From: Blasia pusilla
Taxonomy: Eukaryota; Marchantiophyta; Marchantiopsida; Blasiales
Assembly: GCA_050084515.1 (NCBI GenBank)
Contig: CM114272.1
Span: 1,736,001 to 1,800,000 of the forward strand
Direction: 5' to 3'
DNA: 64,000 nt
A model generated the notes under the pieces. That model saw only the letters and a list, made by a program, of their open reading frames with translations. It had not been told where the DNA came from and made no database searches. Every line of letters starts with the position of its first letter. The first letter of the stretch is position 1. Shown here in pieces: positions 45,772 through 55,935 of the stretch. Position numbers and translations under genes: made by a program.

Positions 45772-46720
45772 GTGTGTGAGATCTCTTTGGTGGGATTAGC
45801 ACGGTTTGGTCAGATGTTGCAGCCGGTATTCCTGTGCGGAGATACGTGTATGTGGAGCGAGATGAGACGGCCTAGAGAGTCTCATCCCAACATATTGGTC
45901 AGTTGATGCGGAGATATCTTGAGTTGTTGCCGCCATCAGCTATTCGTGGGTACCAGCGTGCTTTACCATCACACATTGCATTGTTGGGGGCGCAGGACCT
46001 TGAGAGAATTGGTTCTGTGGATTTGGTGATTGCTGGATGGCCATGTCAGGGTCATACACGTGCTGGTCGTGGTGAGGGATTACATGACCCTAGGTCTCGA
46101 TTGTTTTGGGAGATGTTACGGGTGTTACGACATCTTCAGGTTCATCAGGCACGTGCTCTAGCTTACATTCTGGAGAATGTTCCATTGTTGGGTGACACTC
46201 GGACCCGGATGATGGCGAGTGTTCATGAGATGCGGACTTGGATTGGACCAACGGTATTGTTGGATGCAGCGCGAGTTGGCTCGCGTGCACATCGTCCACG
46301 CTTGTGGTGGACAAACTTGTTGCCTAGGGAGGTTCTACGTCGAGCATATGATGCAGTGCAATGGGATCCTCGCCTTACAGTGGATAGTATCTTGGATACT
46401 GGGCGACTTTCTCAAGTGGTGAGGGTTATTGATCGGTCACCCATGGCAGTGGTGAACCGTGTGGGCCAGCCTAGGATGGCACTACCCACATTTGTGAGTT
46501 TTCCCGCGTCACATGCCTACAGGGAAGGTGGTCCGGGGCTTGTATGGGATTCTCATGTGCGACAGTTGGTGGAGCCTAACGCTGATGAGAGAGAGCGTGC
46601 GATGGGATTTACTACTGGCGTGACAGCGGTTGCTTCTATTTCTGAGGCTTCACGACGTCATGTGTTGGGTCAGGCCATGGACCTGAATTGTTTGACTTGG
46701 ATTTTGAGTCTTGGTATGGC
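45772..46720 (+). CDS. Cytosine-C5 DNA methyltransferase domain of the copy B polyprotein
   Basis: 316 codons are open from 45903; the same frame upstream holds motif I with two stops (TGA 45777-45779, TAG 45873-45875). Motif I DLFGGIST is at about 45780; VERDETA (about 45856) matches the AdoMet-binding motif II. Motif IV AGWPCQGHTRAGRGEG has catalytic Cys at 46044-46046; motif VI is ENV (46173-46181) and motif VIII SRAHRPRLWWTNL (about 46280-46318). After a target-recognition stretch of about 95 residues come motif IX RQLVEPNADERERAMGF (about 46560-46610) and motif X (HVLGQAMDL, about 46656). The order I to X is not permuted, so it is not DRM-like; spacing and motif IX recall DNMT3/bacterial-type enzymes. 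It would methylate C5 of cytosine using AdoMet. It sits between protease and RT, so it would be released from Gag-Pol. All catalytic residues are present. Confidence 0.85.
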
Positions 46721-46984
46721 GAGCGGCGTCAACTTCGGACTATATCGTGGGTCTTCCACCCCTTGTAATGAGCTCGATGGCTACCGAGACGGTAGAGGCA
46801 TCGGTGAAGCGAGGAGAGTAGTATTTTGCATCCTTGGAGTAAATGGGATGTAATGGTGGGCATGTGGAGTTGGTTGCTCATCTTTGGTGGAGGAGTTATT
46901 TGCTCGGATGATGGTGTAGCTAAGGGTGTATCATCTTGTGAGGGGTTTGCGTAGCGACCAATGGTATATCCTCTCCCTCTAGTA

Positions 46985-48420
46985 TGCGGTGGAGGAGACT
47001 TGGGAGCCATTACTTGGGCCCAAGCTTACGGGAGGTGAGAAACGACGTTTGACACGCGAGTTCCTACGTGCTTATAGGAGTTGTTTTGCCTTTAGCATGA
47101 AGGAGTTGGGTTCTCTGGTTGGACCGGTATACGGATTGATTTGGCTAGTGATACGCCAATCTTCCGTTGTCCCTACCGATGTAGTGATATGGAGAGGGAC
47201 CTGATTGAGTAGGACGTTGGACCTTTTGGAGGCTGGATTAGTGGAGTTGTCGCATGGAGAGTATGCATCGCCCACTTTGTCATGCTCGCTAAAAAGGATA
47301 TGCATGGCAACTACACGGATAGGCGGATGTGTGGAGATTACCGTCCTATCAATCGGCAAACCAAGGCCGATAGGTATGCCATGCCTACACCGAGGAGATC
47401 TTTGATGTGGTGGGACAGCAAAGATTTTCAGTACTTTGGATCTTGGGCGAGATACCATCAATTGCCGATTCGGGAGAGTGACAAGGCCAAGACAAAGACA
47501 TTTTGGGGTGTCAACTCTCATGGCAAGGATTATTTGTACGGTGGAAATTCTTACCCTTTGGGTTGAAGAATGCACTGCCGAGTTTCAAAGAGTGATGGGC
47601 GGGATCCTAGCGGGGTTGGATTTTGTTCGGTGTTACATTGATGATATCTTGGTGTTGATAACACGGTGGAGGAGCATCGATACATTTGCAGATGGTGTTT
47701 GAGCGGTTGAAAACTCATGGTCTACGTTTGCATCCAGGAAAGTGTAAGTTCTTCCATGAGGATGTTGAGTACTTGGGTCATGTGATCTATCCAGGTGGTT
47801 TGGGAGTTCAGCAAGCAAAGGTGGAGGCTATTGCACTTATTCCGCGTCCGGTAGATGTGAGTAGAGTTCGAGCATTCATGGGATTGGCGAACTACTATCG
47901 GAGGTATGTGAAGGGATTTAGTGCTATGGCAAAGCCTTTGAACCAATTGCTGAAATCAGATCAAGAGTGGCACTGGGGAGATGATCAGGAGAGAGCTTTT
48001 GTGGAGCTTAAGGCCCAGTTGGTGGCGGCGCCTATCTTGAGGAGACCTATCAGAGGGTGCCCATTTCAGTTACACACTGATTGGAGTAGGTTGGGACTTG
48101 GAGCGGTGTTGACACAACATGATGATGAGCACATGGAGTTTATGGTGGCCTATGCAAGTCGTTCGAATAATGCAGCAGAGTCGCGCTATAGTTCATATGA
48201 GGGAGAGTGCTTGGCAGTAGTGTGGGCTGTGGCACACTTTAGGTGTTACTTGTTTGGCACTGATTTACCCTTGTTCTTGATCAACGGCCGCTCAAGTGGT
48301 TGATGGAGTCGGACAAGCTTACGGGGAAGCTTGCACGGTGGGCTCTTATCTTACAGAGTATGACTTCCGGGTGGTACATAGACTGGAGTTGCCAACCTTG
48401 ATCTTTGATGGGTTGAGTAG
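46985..48420 (+). pseudogene. Reverse transcriptase and RNase H of copy B, frameshifted
   Basis: RT pieces are FLRAYRSCFAFSMKELG, EAGLVELSHGEYAS, FPYPLG-like SYPLG and the intact catalytic YIDD at 47634-47645; at least four small indels separate them. A single open frame (47686-48303) covers the RT thumb/connection (LHPGKCKFFHEDVEYLGHVI, IPRPVDVSRVRAFMGLANYY) and Ty3-type RNase H (FQLHTDWSRLGLGAVLTQHD, then YSSYEGECLAVVWAVAHF). These give Ty3/gypsy affinity. RT copies element RNA into DNA and RNase H degrades the template RNA. Confidence 0.85.
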
Positions 48421-48599
48421 GAACCCATGTACTAGCCAAGAGGATACAAGTGGGGCTAGATGGCATGGCGAGGTTGATGAGGAGATGGTGCCAGGTTGGC
48501 ATGCATCCGCCTTTTTATGTTGGTTAGGGGTGGACTCTAGTATGGAGGACCACATGATATCTTACTCTAGTCGAGGGTAGATGGCCACCTTGAGATCCT

Positions 48600-49520
48600 A
48601 AGGTTGGAGATGGTGGTACGGATCAGCGTGATATTCATGATGATGCGTTGGTGTTGGAGTTCCTACGGACCAGTAGGGTGCCAAGCATAGTGAGTGCCAA
48701 GGAGCGAGACCGTGTTCTTCAACGTGCTAAGAGGTATCGATTGGAGGAACACATATTCTCGCGTGTGGGAGGATGGTAGAGAAATGAGTAGTGCCACATT
48801 TGGCTCGAGAGAGAGCGCATTGTGCGACATGCCCATGAGGAGTTGGGACATTTTGGGGTAAAGCGCACGTATAGCTTACTCCTTGGCGATATTGGTGGCG
48901 TGGCATGCATACTCAGTGCAGCGGATTGGTGTCACGTTGTATGGTTTACCGGGTGAGGGCATCATTTAATGCCCCTACACCATAATTACACCCCTTGCCT
49001 ATTATGGGGTTGGGTTACCGTTGGAGTGTGGACTTTTGGGACCATTATCGTTGGATGCACGACATCATCGATATGTGTTGGTGATGGTGGAGCACTTCTC
49101 CAAGTGGATTGAGTTGGTGGCATTACGGACAAGGCAAGTGAGGAACGGCGTATGCGTTTTTGGATAGACTCGCTTAGTCATTTTGGTGCACCGGTGAAGT
49201 GCCGACCGACCAGTCTGAGTTTGAGGGTGAGTTTGGTCTTGTATGACAAGGCGTTGATTGATCATCGGACCACGTCTCGAGATCATCCGAGGCGGATGGT
49301 TTGGCTGGCGTGTGGTTCAGACGGTGAAGAGGGCATTGCGCAAGTATGGCCTATAGAAGGGGCATCTTGGAGACAGGATATTCGGTTGCCATGGTTAGCC
49401 ATGGGGTATAGGTTCGATCGCCAAGCATCCTTGGCTTCCTTCTCACCTTATTTTTCATTATCGGGTGAGATCCAGACTTGCCAGCAGCAATTCGTCGGGA
49501 GTCTAGTGAGGTGGTGAACC
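48600..49520 (+). pseudogene. Integrase of copy B, frameshifted
   Basis: The zinc-binding N-terminal region (RHAHEELGHFGVKRTYS, about 48825) and parts of the catalytic core (LVMVEHFSKWIEL region at about 49078-49120, LSHFGAPV, HRTTSRDHP) are recognisable, in three frames. The equivalent sequence of copy A shows the complete DDE triad. No functional protein can be read from this copy. Confidence 0.75.
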
Positions 49521-50056
49521 TTGATGACCCAGAGATGTGGATGAGGGTGTGTTCTCAGCGGGCGGAGCTCTTTCGGAGAGTTATGCCAACAGCCTTTGAG
49601 AATCTTGCCATTGCTCAACACAGGGATACGTTGCGGTATGCAACCATTCGGGGTGGAGGTTATCGACCATCGATTGGTAGGCTCCATGTGGGAGACTATG
49701 TCTATTTGCAGCAGATTGCACCGACAACGTTGGATGTGACGGCAGGCCGCACTATTTTACGAGTGCGCGAGGTGTTAGCTTCTGGAGTTCTCATGTTGGA
49801 GGGTCGTGATGGAGTTGTTTGGAAGGACCATGTGCGTAATTGTGCGCCATGTTATCTTCCAAATGTGGATGGTACTGTTGACCCAAGCTTAGCCATGATA
49901 CGTGCTAGCTTGAGGTGCATGTTGTGTGGGTCTGCTGGTAACGCAGCCCGTATGTTGGTGTGTGATCAGTGTTCTAGGGGTTGGCACATGATGTGTTTGA
50001 CTCCACGTTTGGATGTCGTTCCTACTGGAAGGTGGGTTTGTCCTCGATGTACTTAA
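49478..50056 (+). CDS. Integrase C-terminal domain with PHD finger (copy B)
   Basis: An open 192-codon segment ending at TAA 50054-50056. The first 130 residues hold the integrase C-terminal fold: FENLAIAQHRDTLRYATIRG, HVGDYVYLQQ, ILRVREVLASGVLMLEG and KDHVRNCAPCYLPN. Residues from 49916 to 50050 form a textbook PHD finger with Cys4-His-Cys3 spacing C-x2-C-x11-C-x2-C-x4-H-x2-C-x14-C-x2-C, including SRGWHMMC and GRWVCPRC with the conserved Trp two residues before the last Cys pair. PHD fingers bind the histone H3 N-terminal tail, either K4-methylated or unmodified. Chromoviruses carry a chromodomain at this position, so the PHD may guide integration; that is inference. The segment begins inside the integrase, not at a true start codon. 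Confidence 0.85.
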   Translation: MPAAIRRESSEVVNLDDPEMWMRVCSQRAELFRRVMPTAFENLAIAQHRDTLRYATIRGGGYRPSIGRLHVGDYVYLQQIAPTTLDVTAGRTILRVREVLASGVLMLEGRDGVVWKDHVRNCAPCYLPNVDGTVDPSLAMIRASLRCMLCGSAGNAARMLVCDQCSRGWHMMCLTPRLDVVPTGRWVCPRCT

Positions 50057-50226
50057 GAGAGGTAGATGACTTGATCTTTGCATGATATGGATTATAGATG
50101 TGCGACTAACGATGGGGCAACCTAGCACCCGGCCTTCTGATTCGGGCACCCAAGAAGGTGTATAGCATGTAGTAGATGTATAGGGCTACTGGGAGTTAGA
50201 GGACCTAACCCCTGGTACACTTGATT

Positions 50227-50344
50227 AGGGGGGCGAGTTGTGGTACACTTGCATTTGTGGATACTCTCGTCTATGTTATGTACGTATGTGAGTATGGTAT
50301 GTCAACGATGTATGTTGTATGACGATGTGGATTCGCACGACAAA
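50227..50344 (+). repeat. Polypurine tract and partial 3' LTR of copy B
   Basis: AGGGGGGCGAG (50227-50237) precedes TGTGGTACACTTGC at 50239, in the same arrangement as in copy A (AGGGGGGCAG, then TGTGTG). About 105 bases with LTR character follow (GATGTATGTTGTATGACGA, GCACGACAAATCC); this end matches the LTR part in the copy A palindrome. The homology then stops, so the LTR looks truncated or unusually short. Confidence 0.6.
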
Positions 50345-51954
50345 TCCTTTTCTAATAGTTACTACTTATTTTCGGCAATGCATCTCCAAGGCCTTACAAC
50401 GTGCACAAGCCTTGGCATTGATACGTTGTGCGGAGGCGATGGGGGATCGCTCGCCTCGTCGTCCATTCACGTCTAGCCAACCAATCGTGTTCTTGTCAGA
50501 TTTGTTTCAAACTATCAATCGTGTAACTTATTGGAGCGATGTTTGCGATGGCTTGTTACCATTTTCTTTTTGCATTCTTTTATGCATTTTTTGACTCCTC
50601 TTTTGAATTGTTATCACCTTTCTTTGTCCTCTTTTGAAGTTTAGTTTATAGTAAAGTGGATATGTATTTAATTATCCTCTTGATAAAAAAAAAGATATGG
50701 AGTTGTCACATATGGAGAATGCCAAATGTGACAACCACCTATGAGAATCCCATCACAATTGTCACAAGGCATGTGACTCCATGGACTAGCTCTACTAATG
50801 TTTATTGGATTTGGAGTCTCAATCTAAGAAAGGACTTGCACGCGACACACACTTGGAACGTATGAAGGGAAGTTTGGGCAGCGAAATTGTAATCATGAGC
50901 AATGGTGGTGAGGACATAAGGCAAGCTATGGCTACATTCAAGAAAATGGAGTTGTGATGATGAACTATGGCTTTAGTTGTAAGCATTAATGAGAGCAACA
51001 TAGAAGCAAATGTGGCATCAAAGAAAATCTCAAACAAGGGAGTTCAATGATCCATGTGATGCAGGATAACCCATATGACTAGATAGACAACTATGGTGGA
51101 GAATTTTGTGTAGCCCTTTTCACTCTAGGAGTTTCAAGATAGGGGGTGCTACGACATAAATAACATATTGTGGAACTAGATTCCTATAAAATATTTTGGC
51201 AATCACATTTACCTTTCATGATAGATTCCTAATTAAATCATTTCATGGTGGAACTCTAATTAATGCCCTTCCATATATTTTTCTTTCTCATCATCTAGGC
51301 TATCCATCACGCGTGTGTATCAATTATTTTCTCCCCCCACCCTCTCAGAGGGCTGCACACTGGTTAAGAGTCCATGCCCATTTGGATGAAATGGTCATCA
51401 ACTCTTCCACTTTGTAATACCATTCCATGATCTGATTGAGACCCTATTTTCCACAATCAACTCTTCCACTTTAAATGATCACTCTTCCTCTTTAATATAT
51501 CACTCTAAGATCTAATTCCACTTTACGATCCATCACTCCAAATCTAATGTCTGTTTCCATTCTATGATCAAGAACTCCTGTTTTATCATTTCAAACCTGA
51601 TTCCACTGGATGATAACTTCTGATCCTATTTGCACTCCAAACTTGATTCCAATACACAATATTAATGTCCAAAATAAGAATTATATTACCCATGCTACTG
51701 AAACATTTCTTTGTTGCCCCATTGCCATATATCAATCACATAGATGTCAAGAAGTCCTCCTTCAATAGTATAGATAGATCACTCCTGAACTTTTCTAGGG
51801 ATGGTGGTAAGGCTGGGGCACAGAATAGGTCAGAACTTGTTTAGGGCCTGTGGTGAGGCAGGGTGGGTTGAATAGGGCAGAAAGATAGGATGATATATAG
51901 AGAGTCTGAATCATGACAAACAATGTAGAGGCGGGACATCCGTAAAGATGCCTA
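50345..51954. other. No gene recognised
   Basis: A frame at about 50340-50594 (SKALQRAQALALIRCAEAMG) is open but matches no domain I know. The rest is AT-rich with short frames only. Confidence 0.35.
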
Positions 51955-52660
51955 TGGCTACCTGCAAAGCTCAAGCAACCGGCTTGTAAATTTGACCACG
52001 AGAACAGGAAACCCTAATCTGGAAAGGGTGATTTGATCAATAGAGAAAGCTTCCAGCAACCCACGTTTAATCTTGTGCGAGGGTGATAACAGCACAGACA
52101 GCTCTGGAAAAGTTATCGGAGAGACAGAACAATTTCCAGCAGCGGAAGAGTTATCTTGGGCACGAGAAGAGAAAAATTGGCTTGGGAAATGTTGATGAGT
52201 CCAATGAAGAGAACCTACAGCAGCCCAAGTGTAACCTTGAGCACATGAGCAGCAAAGATGGCTATGGAAACCTTGAATGGACCTGCATAGAGGAATTGTG
52301 AGCTCAAGAGCAGCAAAGATGCCTCTGGAAACGTGGAATGGACCGGCGTAGAGGAATTGTGACCTTGACCACAAGAGGAGAAAAGATGGCTCTGGGAACT
52401 TTGAATGGACGAGTGTAGAGGAATTGTGACCTCGAGGACATGCACAGCAAAGATGGCTCTTGAAACGCTGAAAATAATAACGTACAGAACTTCAAGCAGC
52501 GGAATCGTAATCTATGAGAACAGCAAAGACGGCTCTGGATTTGTTGATTGGACGGAAGTTGAAAACTGCAAGCAGCAGAATTGTGATCAAAATCTTGAGC
52601 CCGAGAACAGCAAAAATGGCACTGGAGAAGAAAAGTGAGAACAATGGCGCAGATTACCGA
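51955..52660. repeat. Degenerate minisatellite (GAGGAATTGTGACCTCGAGG units)
   Basis: About ten imperfect units of 60-70 bases share GAGGAATTGTGACCTTGA, then GCAGCAAAGATGGCTCTGGAA and ACNTTGAATGGAC. Both strands are open in places because of the repeat, giving repetitive artefact frames. It lies downstream of the YGGT gene; 52661-53349 between them holds no recognised feature. Confidence 0.75.
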
Positions 52661-53349
52661 GTTTTCCTTCAGAAAGCCAAGGAGAGTCCAGTTCATGGGA
52701 CCAGGACCTTCCTGCTCTGCCTCCGCGAGAACTGATACACCAGCTGAGAGCAGTCCCTGCAAAGCAAACTGCCAAAGATTCAACACCCCCAATCCCATCC
52801 TGGCGCTGGGCAATGGCCTGACCAAAAGGGACCAACTTACTGACTAATTTCCGAGATCAGGCTCATGGTGCAAATCAGCAAATGGAGCTTATGTGATAGC
52901 ATTGGCTGAAAGGAATGTCTGAGATAATCAGGCGGCCAAAGTCTCACTACTACCTAAATAGTTCAGGCTGACAATAAGCCTGCCTTGTGAAATGAACGAG
53001 GGTCTATGCATTGAGTAAAAACGGCCTGTCCGTGAAGCAAAGAGTACAAAACAACAAATAGTAGAGTAGAAAGCTTACCTGCCAGTATCTGATTTGGGAA
53101 CAGATCAGTCATGCAAAAATTTGCAAGAAAGTTTTATGCTACTAGTTGAGCAGCATCATCCCTTCCACCAGCAAAGTTTCAAAGTAATGTAAAGGTACTT
53201 TTCATTGGGATATCGCATGCCAATCCAGCCCATGCTAGGCAGAAATGGGAGAGGGCATATACACAAAGCATGATATGTAGACCTCATCATAAAGCAATAG
53301 TTTGACAGGTGGTGCTGAGAACCAAACTCCAATGAAACAATGGCAATGC

Positions 53350-53355
53350 TTTATT
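53350..53355 (-). other. Poly(A) signal of the YGGT gene
   Basis: TTTATT on the plus strand is AATAAA on the minus strand, about 205 bases after the YGGT stop codon. The intervening 3' UTR is unremarkable. Confidence 0.45.
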
Positions 53356-53558
53356 TCAATTTCTTAAAGAATTGACCACCACCAGATTTGGGTGAAAGTG
53401 AGAGACGTGTGCCTCAGAAACACTCACTTCTGTAATATCAAAACCGATTAAATGACTGACTTATTCTACAAATTCTTTACTTCGTTTCAAAATACACCCT
53501 CTCTTCTCACATTGTTTTACCTCAACTCTTCTTACCCTGCACATCCCACCCTCTTGAA

Positions 53559-55413
53559 CTATTTTTCATCCTTGACATTCTGTCCTTTCCTCAATTGGGC
53601 CCTTTGTCGCCATGTCATCTTGCTTAAGGATGGGTTCTGCGCAATTGCGCTGTTTGATGGAAGTTCTGATGGTAGTGCAGCAGCTGTATTGGTAAACACA
53701 TTCAGCGCCAAGAAGGCCAAAATTGGGGACAAATCGATGGTGCCACCGAGAGGTGGAATGATCCCTCGGAAGATATTCAGATATGGATCGCAAATTGTGC
53801 TGCAACAATCAATCCCACAAGATTCCCAAGTCAGTTTTCACTCGATCTTATCATCAAACTAGTTTCAGTGATCAAGAACTCCCCATCTCCCATACATGCG
53901 CAAGACATCCACCCAGGCACTTCCACTATCATGGACAAGAACTCCAAGCAAGGACGTGATCTAGAGCTGAAGAAGGTGAGCCAAAGCCGTGCGACGAAAC
54001 TGCTACGAAAAGACATTGCCTGAGAAAAATGGCAATCTAACAAAATAAGAGCTGTAGATCCACAGATTCGTGACCTAATGCTCAGCAATATGGGGAGAAA
54101 CAAGTTCAAACCACCAACCTCAATGGACCCGCAATGATTTCCGGAGGATTAGGGAACCAGGTCAACACTAGACGAGTAATAAGCAGAGTGTTGTAGATAT
54201 TGAGGAAGTTGAAGATTCCGCTGGTTATCACCACTTCCACAACTGAATCTCCAGGTATGATGGCAGCAAATTTTCCACCCCTCAAGGCAATCCTCCCAGG
54301 TAGCCGACGTTCCCGTCTTCCCCACCCACCCACCTGCAAAACACCATCCCTTCTCTGCAGCATTTGTCAGTCCAGCCATCCACAATCCCCCAAAAAGGCT
54401 TCCAGCTCCTGCAATCTGCCACTCCATGTTCGGCAGCCATCACACCATAAGTGTACAATTTTATCTCCCTTCAGCTGTATACCACTTCTTCAACAGATTC
54501 CAAGCTACATTGTTGCTAAAACCCGACACCACACACGCCTCACTTCCATCCCTTCTCTACAGCATACATCAGTCAGTCAAGTCAATCCATGCAATGCCAC
54601 TCCATTCTCAGCACCACTCTCGAAACAAGTGCACATCATTGCAGCTGAACCACTTCACAATCAACTTTCCCTTTCGCATCCCAATCTGCCAATGCACTTA
54701 CACCAGCCCCCACAGGATCAATATCTGTTACTACCCACATTTAGATATACCCATCTCCATTAGCAGTTCCCTGCCTCCAAAAAGACCAGCACACTCCTAA
54801 CCCCAAAACGTCTCCACACCCAATTGAAACAAAAATCCATTTCCACACCCGTCCCGACGTCCAACTAGCTATCTACAACCACATGCTCCCAATCACGAAA
54901 GTCTCTCAAGAAAACTGCGATCTCCTACATTCTGCAGAACCCTGTCGTCTTCCTGTTCTCAAGCTCGCAGACCATTGCAATCCACACTCACGCCTCTCTT
55001 CGCTCCTACCACGTCCAGTGAACCTAGCCACGGCCTCCGCCCACGACTACAGATCGCAAGGGAGGCGAGCTAATTACTCCCACACACATCCAGCAGAACC
55101 CGAGATTTATACAACCCCATCTCTCAAGCAGCCCCTATCCAATTGCACCTAGTCTCACAGTCTTCCCACTCGGAAAACCCACTCCGCAGCGCTCCCATTC
55201 GTCTCCACGGAGCTCCGGGTTCTACTACTACTACTACCCCATGATGATGTCAATTCCGAGATATCAATTCCAAGACGCTGGACTCCACATCGCGGGACTG
55301 AAACAATAGGAATTCGGTCCACAATGGCCATCACTGTCCCGCTCAATCCGTCCAAAGCAATGTGCAGTGTGCACGTCCTCCGTACCTGTCTTTCTTTCTT
55401 TCTGTCTGTATGC

Positions 55414-55448
<35 letters not shown>

Positions 55449-55616
55449 CAATTCGACATTACAATCCACAAAGGGAGCGAGAGAAGGACTTGCCTGCAGA
55501 CGCGCTTGCACATGCTCTCGCAGTTGGCTCAGCGCCTTCTCCCATGGAAATTCACCGCTCCTCCTCTCGCCGTGCGCGATCATCTCTCGTCCGCTGCTCT
55601 CTCCGGCCATAGCCAT
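53559..55616 (-). CDS. YGGT/YlmG family membrane protein, probably plastid-targeted
   Basis: The last exon is 53799 to 53559 (80 codons with the stop TAG). It reads TICDPYLNIFRGIIPPLGG and then IDLSPILAFLALNVF. The preceding exon ends at 54119 with donor GTTGGT; the split codon AGC joins it in phase: IIPGDSVVEVVITSGIFNFL, NIYNTLLITRLVLTWFPNPP, then EIIAGPLS. Its acceptor is probably the TTTTGCAG ending near 54342. A likely first exon starts at ATG 55616 (MAMAGESSGREMIAHGERRS, later LSQLREHVQARLQASPSLAP), resembling plant YLMG1 N-termini; its donor was not fixed. An intermediate exon may exist. YlmG proteins are thylakoid or cell-membrane proteins linked to plastid nucleoid organisation and division. 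The conserved PYLN.FR..IPP.GG.DLSPI signature is intact, so the gene is probably functional. Confidence 0.8.
55390..55449. repeat. (TCTG)n microsatellite inside the YGGT gene
   Basis: CTTTC and TCTG repeats (seven or more TCTG units) lie just after the readable part of the first YGGT exon on the minus strand, where they appear as (CAGA)n. If translated they give Arg-Gln-Thr-Asp repeats; an intronic position is more likely. Confidence 0.85.
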
Positions 55617-55669
55617 CGCTTCTCCCCTTGCAAAACCCCCTCTCACTCTCTCTCTTTCCTTCTAGTTCT

Positions 55670-55935
55670 TCTGTCTGTCCGTCCGTCCGTCGGTCCGTCC
55701 GATAACCGGACGCCGTCTTCTCTTTCGTTTGGAGTTATTCCGTGCGTCCGTCGGATCCGCTCTCTGTCTGTCAGTTCTTGGGAATTCTTCCGTGCGTCCG
55801 TCGAAACAGCTCTCTGTCTGTCAGTTCTTGGGAGTTCTTCCGCGCGTCCGTCGGACGGTGTCTCACTTCACTGAGTAGTTCTCCCGTCTGTCCGGCGGTC
55901 TGATCGGTCCGTCCGTCCGTCCGTCCGTCCGATCG
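55670..55935. repeat. (TCCG)n and 51-bp tandem repeat upstream of the YGGT gene
   Basis: (GTCC)n runs lie at about 55672-55705 and 55908-55932. Between them, CTCTGTCTGTCAGTTCTTGG followed by GANTTCTTCCGTGCGTCCGTCGG recurs at about 55760 and 55811. This is the likely promoter and 5' leader zone of the minus-strand YGGT gene. I saw no clear TATA box. Confidence 0.75.

Larger units (their letters stand above)
41247..50344 (+). mobile_element. Ty3/gypsy retrotransposon copy B with DNMT and PHD domains
   Basis: The best preserved copy. It has a leader (41247-42910), gag (two zinc knuckles and an RGG box), protease, cytosine-C5 DNA methyltransferase, RT-RNase H, integrase, integrase C-terminal domain and PHD finger. 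A polypurine tract and the start of a 3' LTR follow. Frameshifts and stops separate most domains, so this copy is probably not autonomous. Wherever both are readable, copy C matches with scattered differences. No 5' LTR or primer-binding site was recognised; the left end abuts the 3' side of the non-LTR element. Confidence 0.85.
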
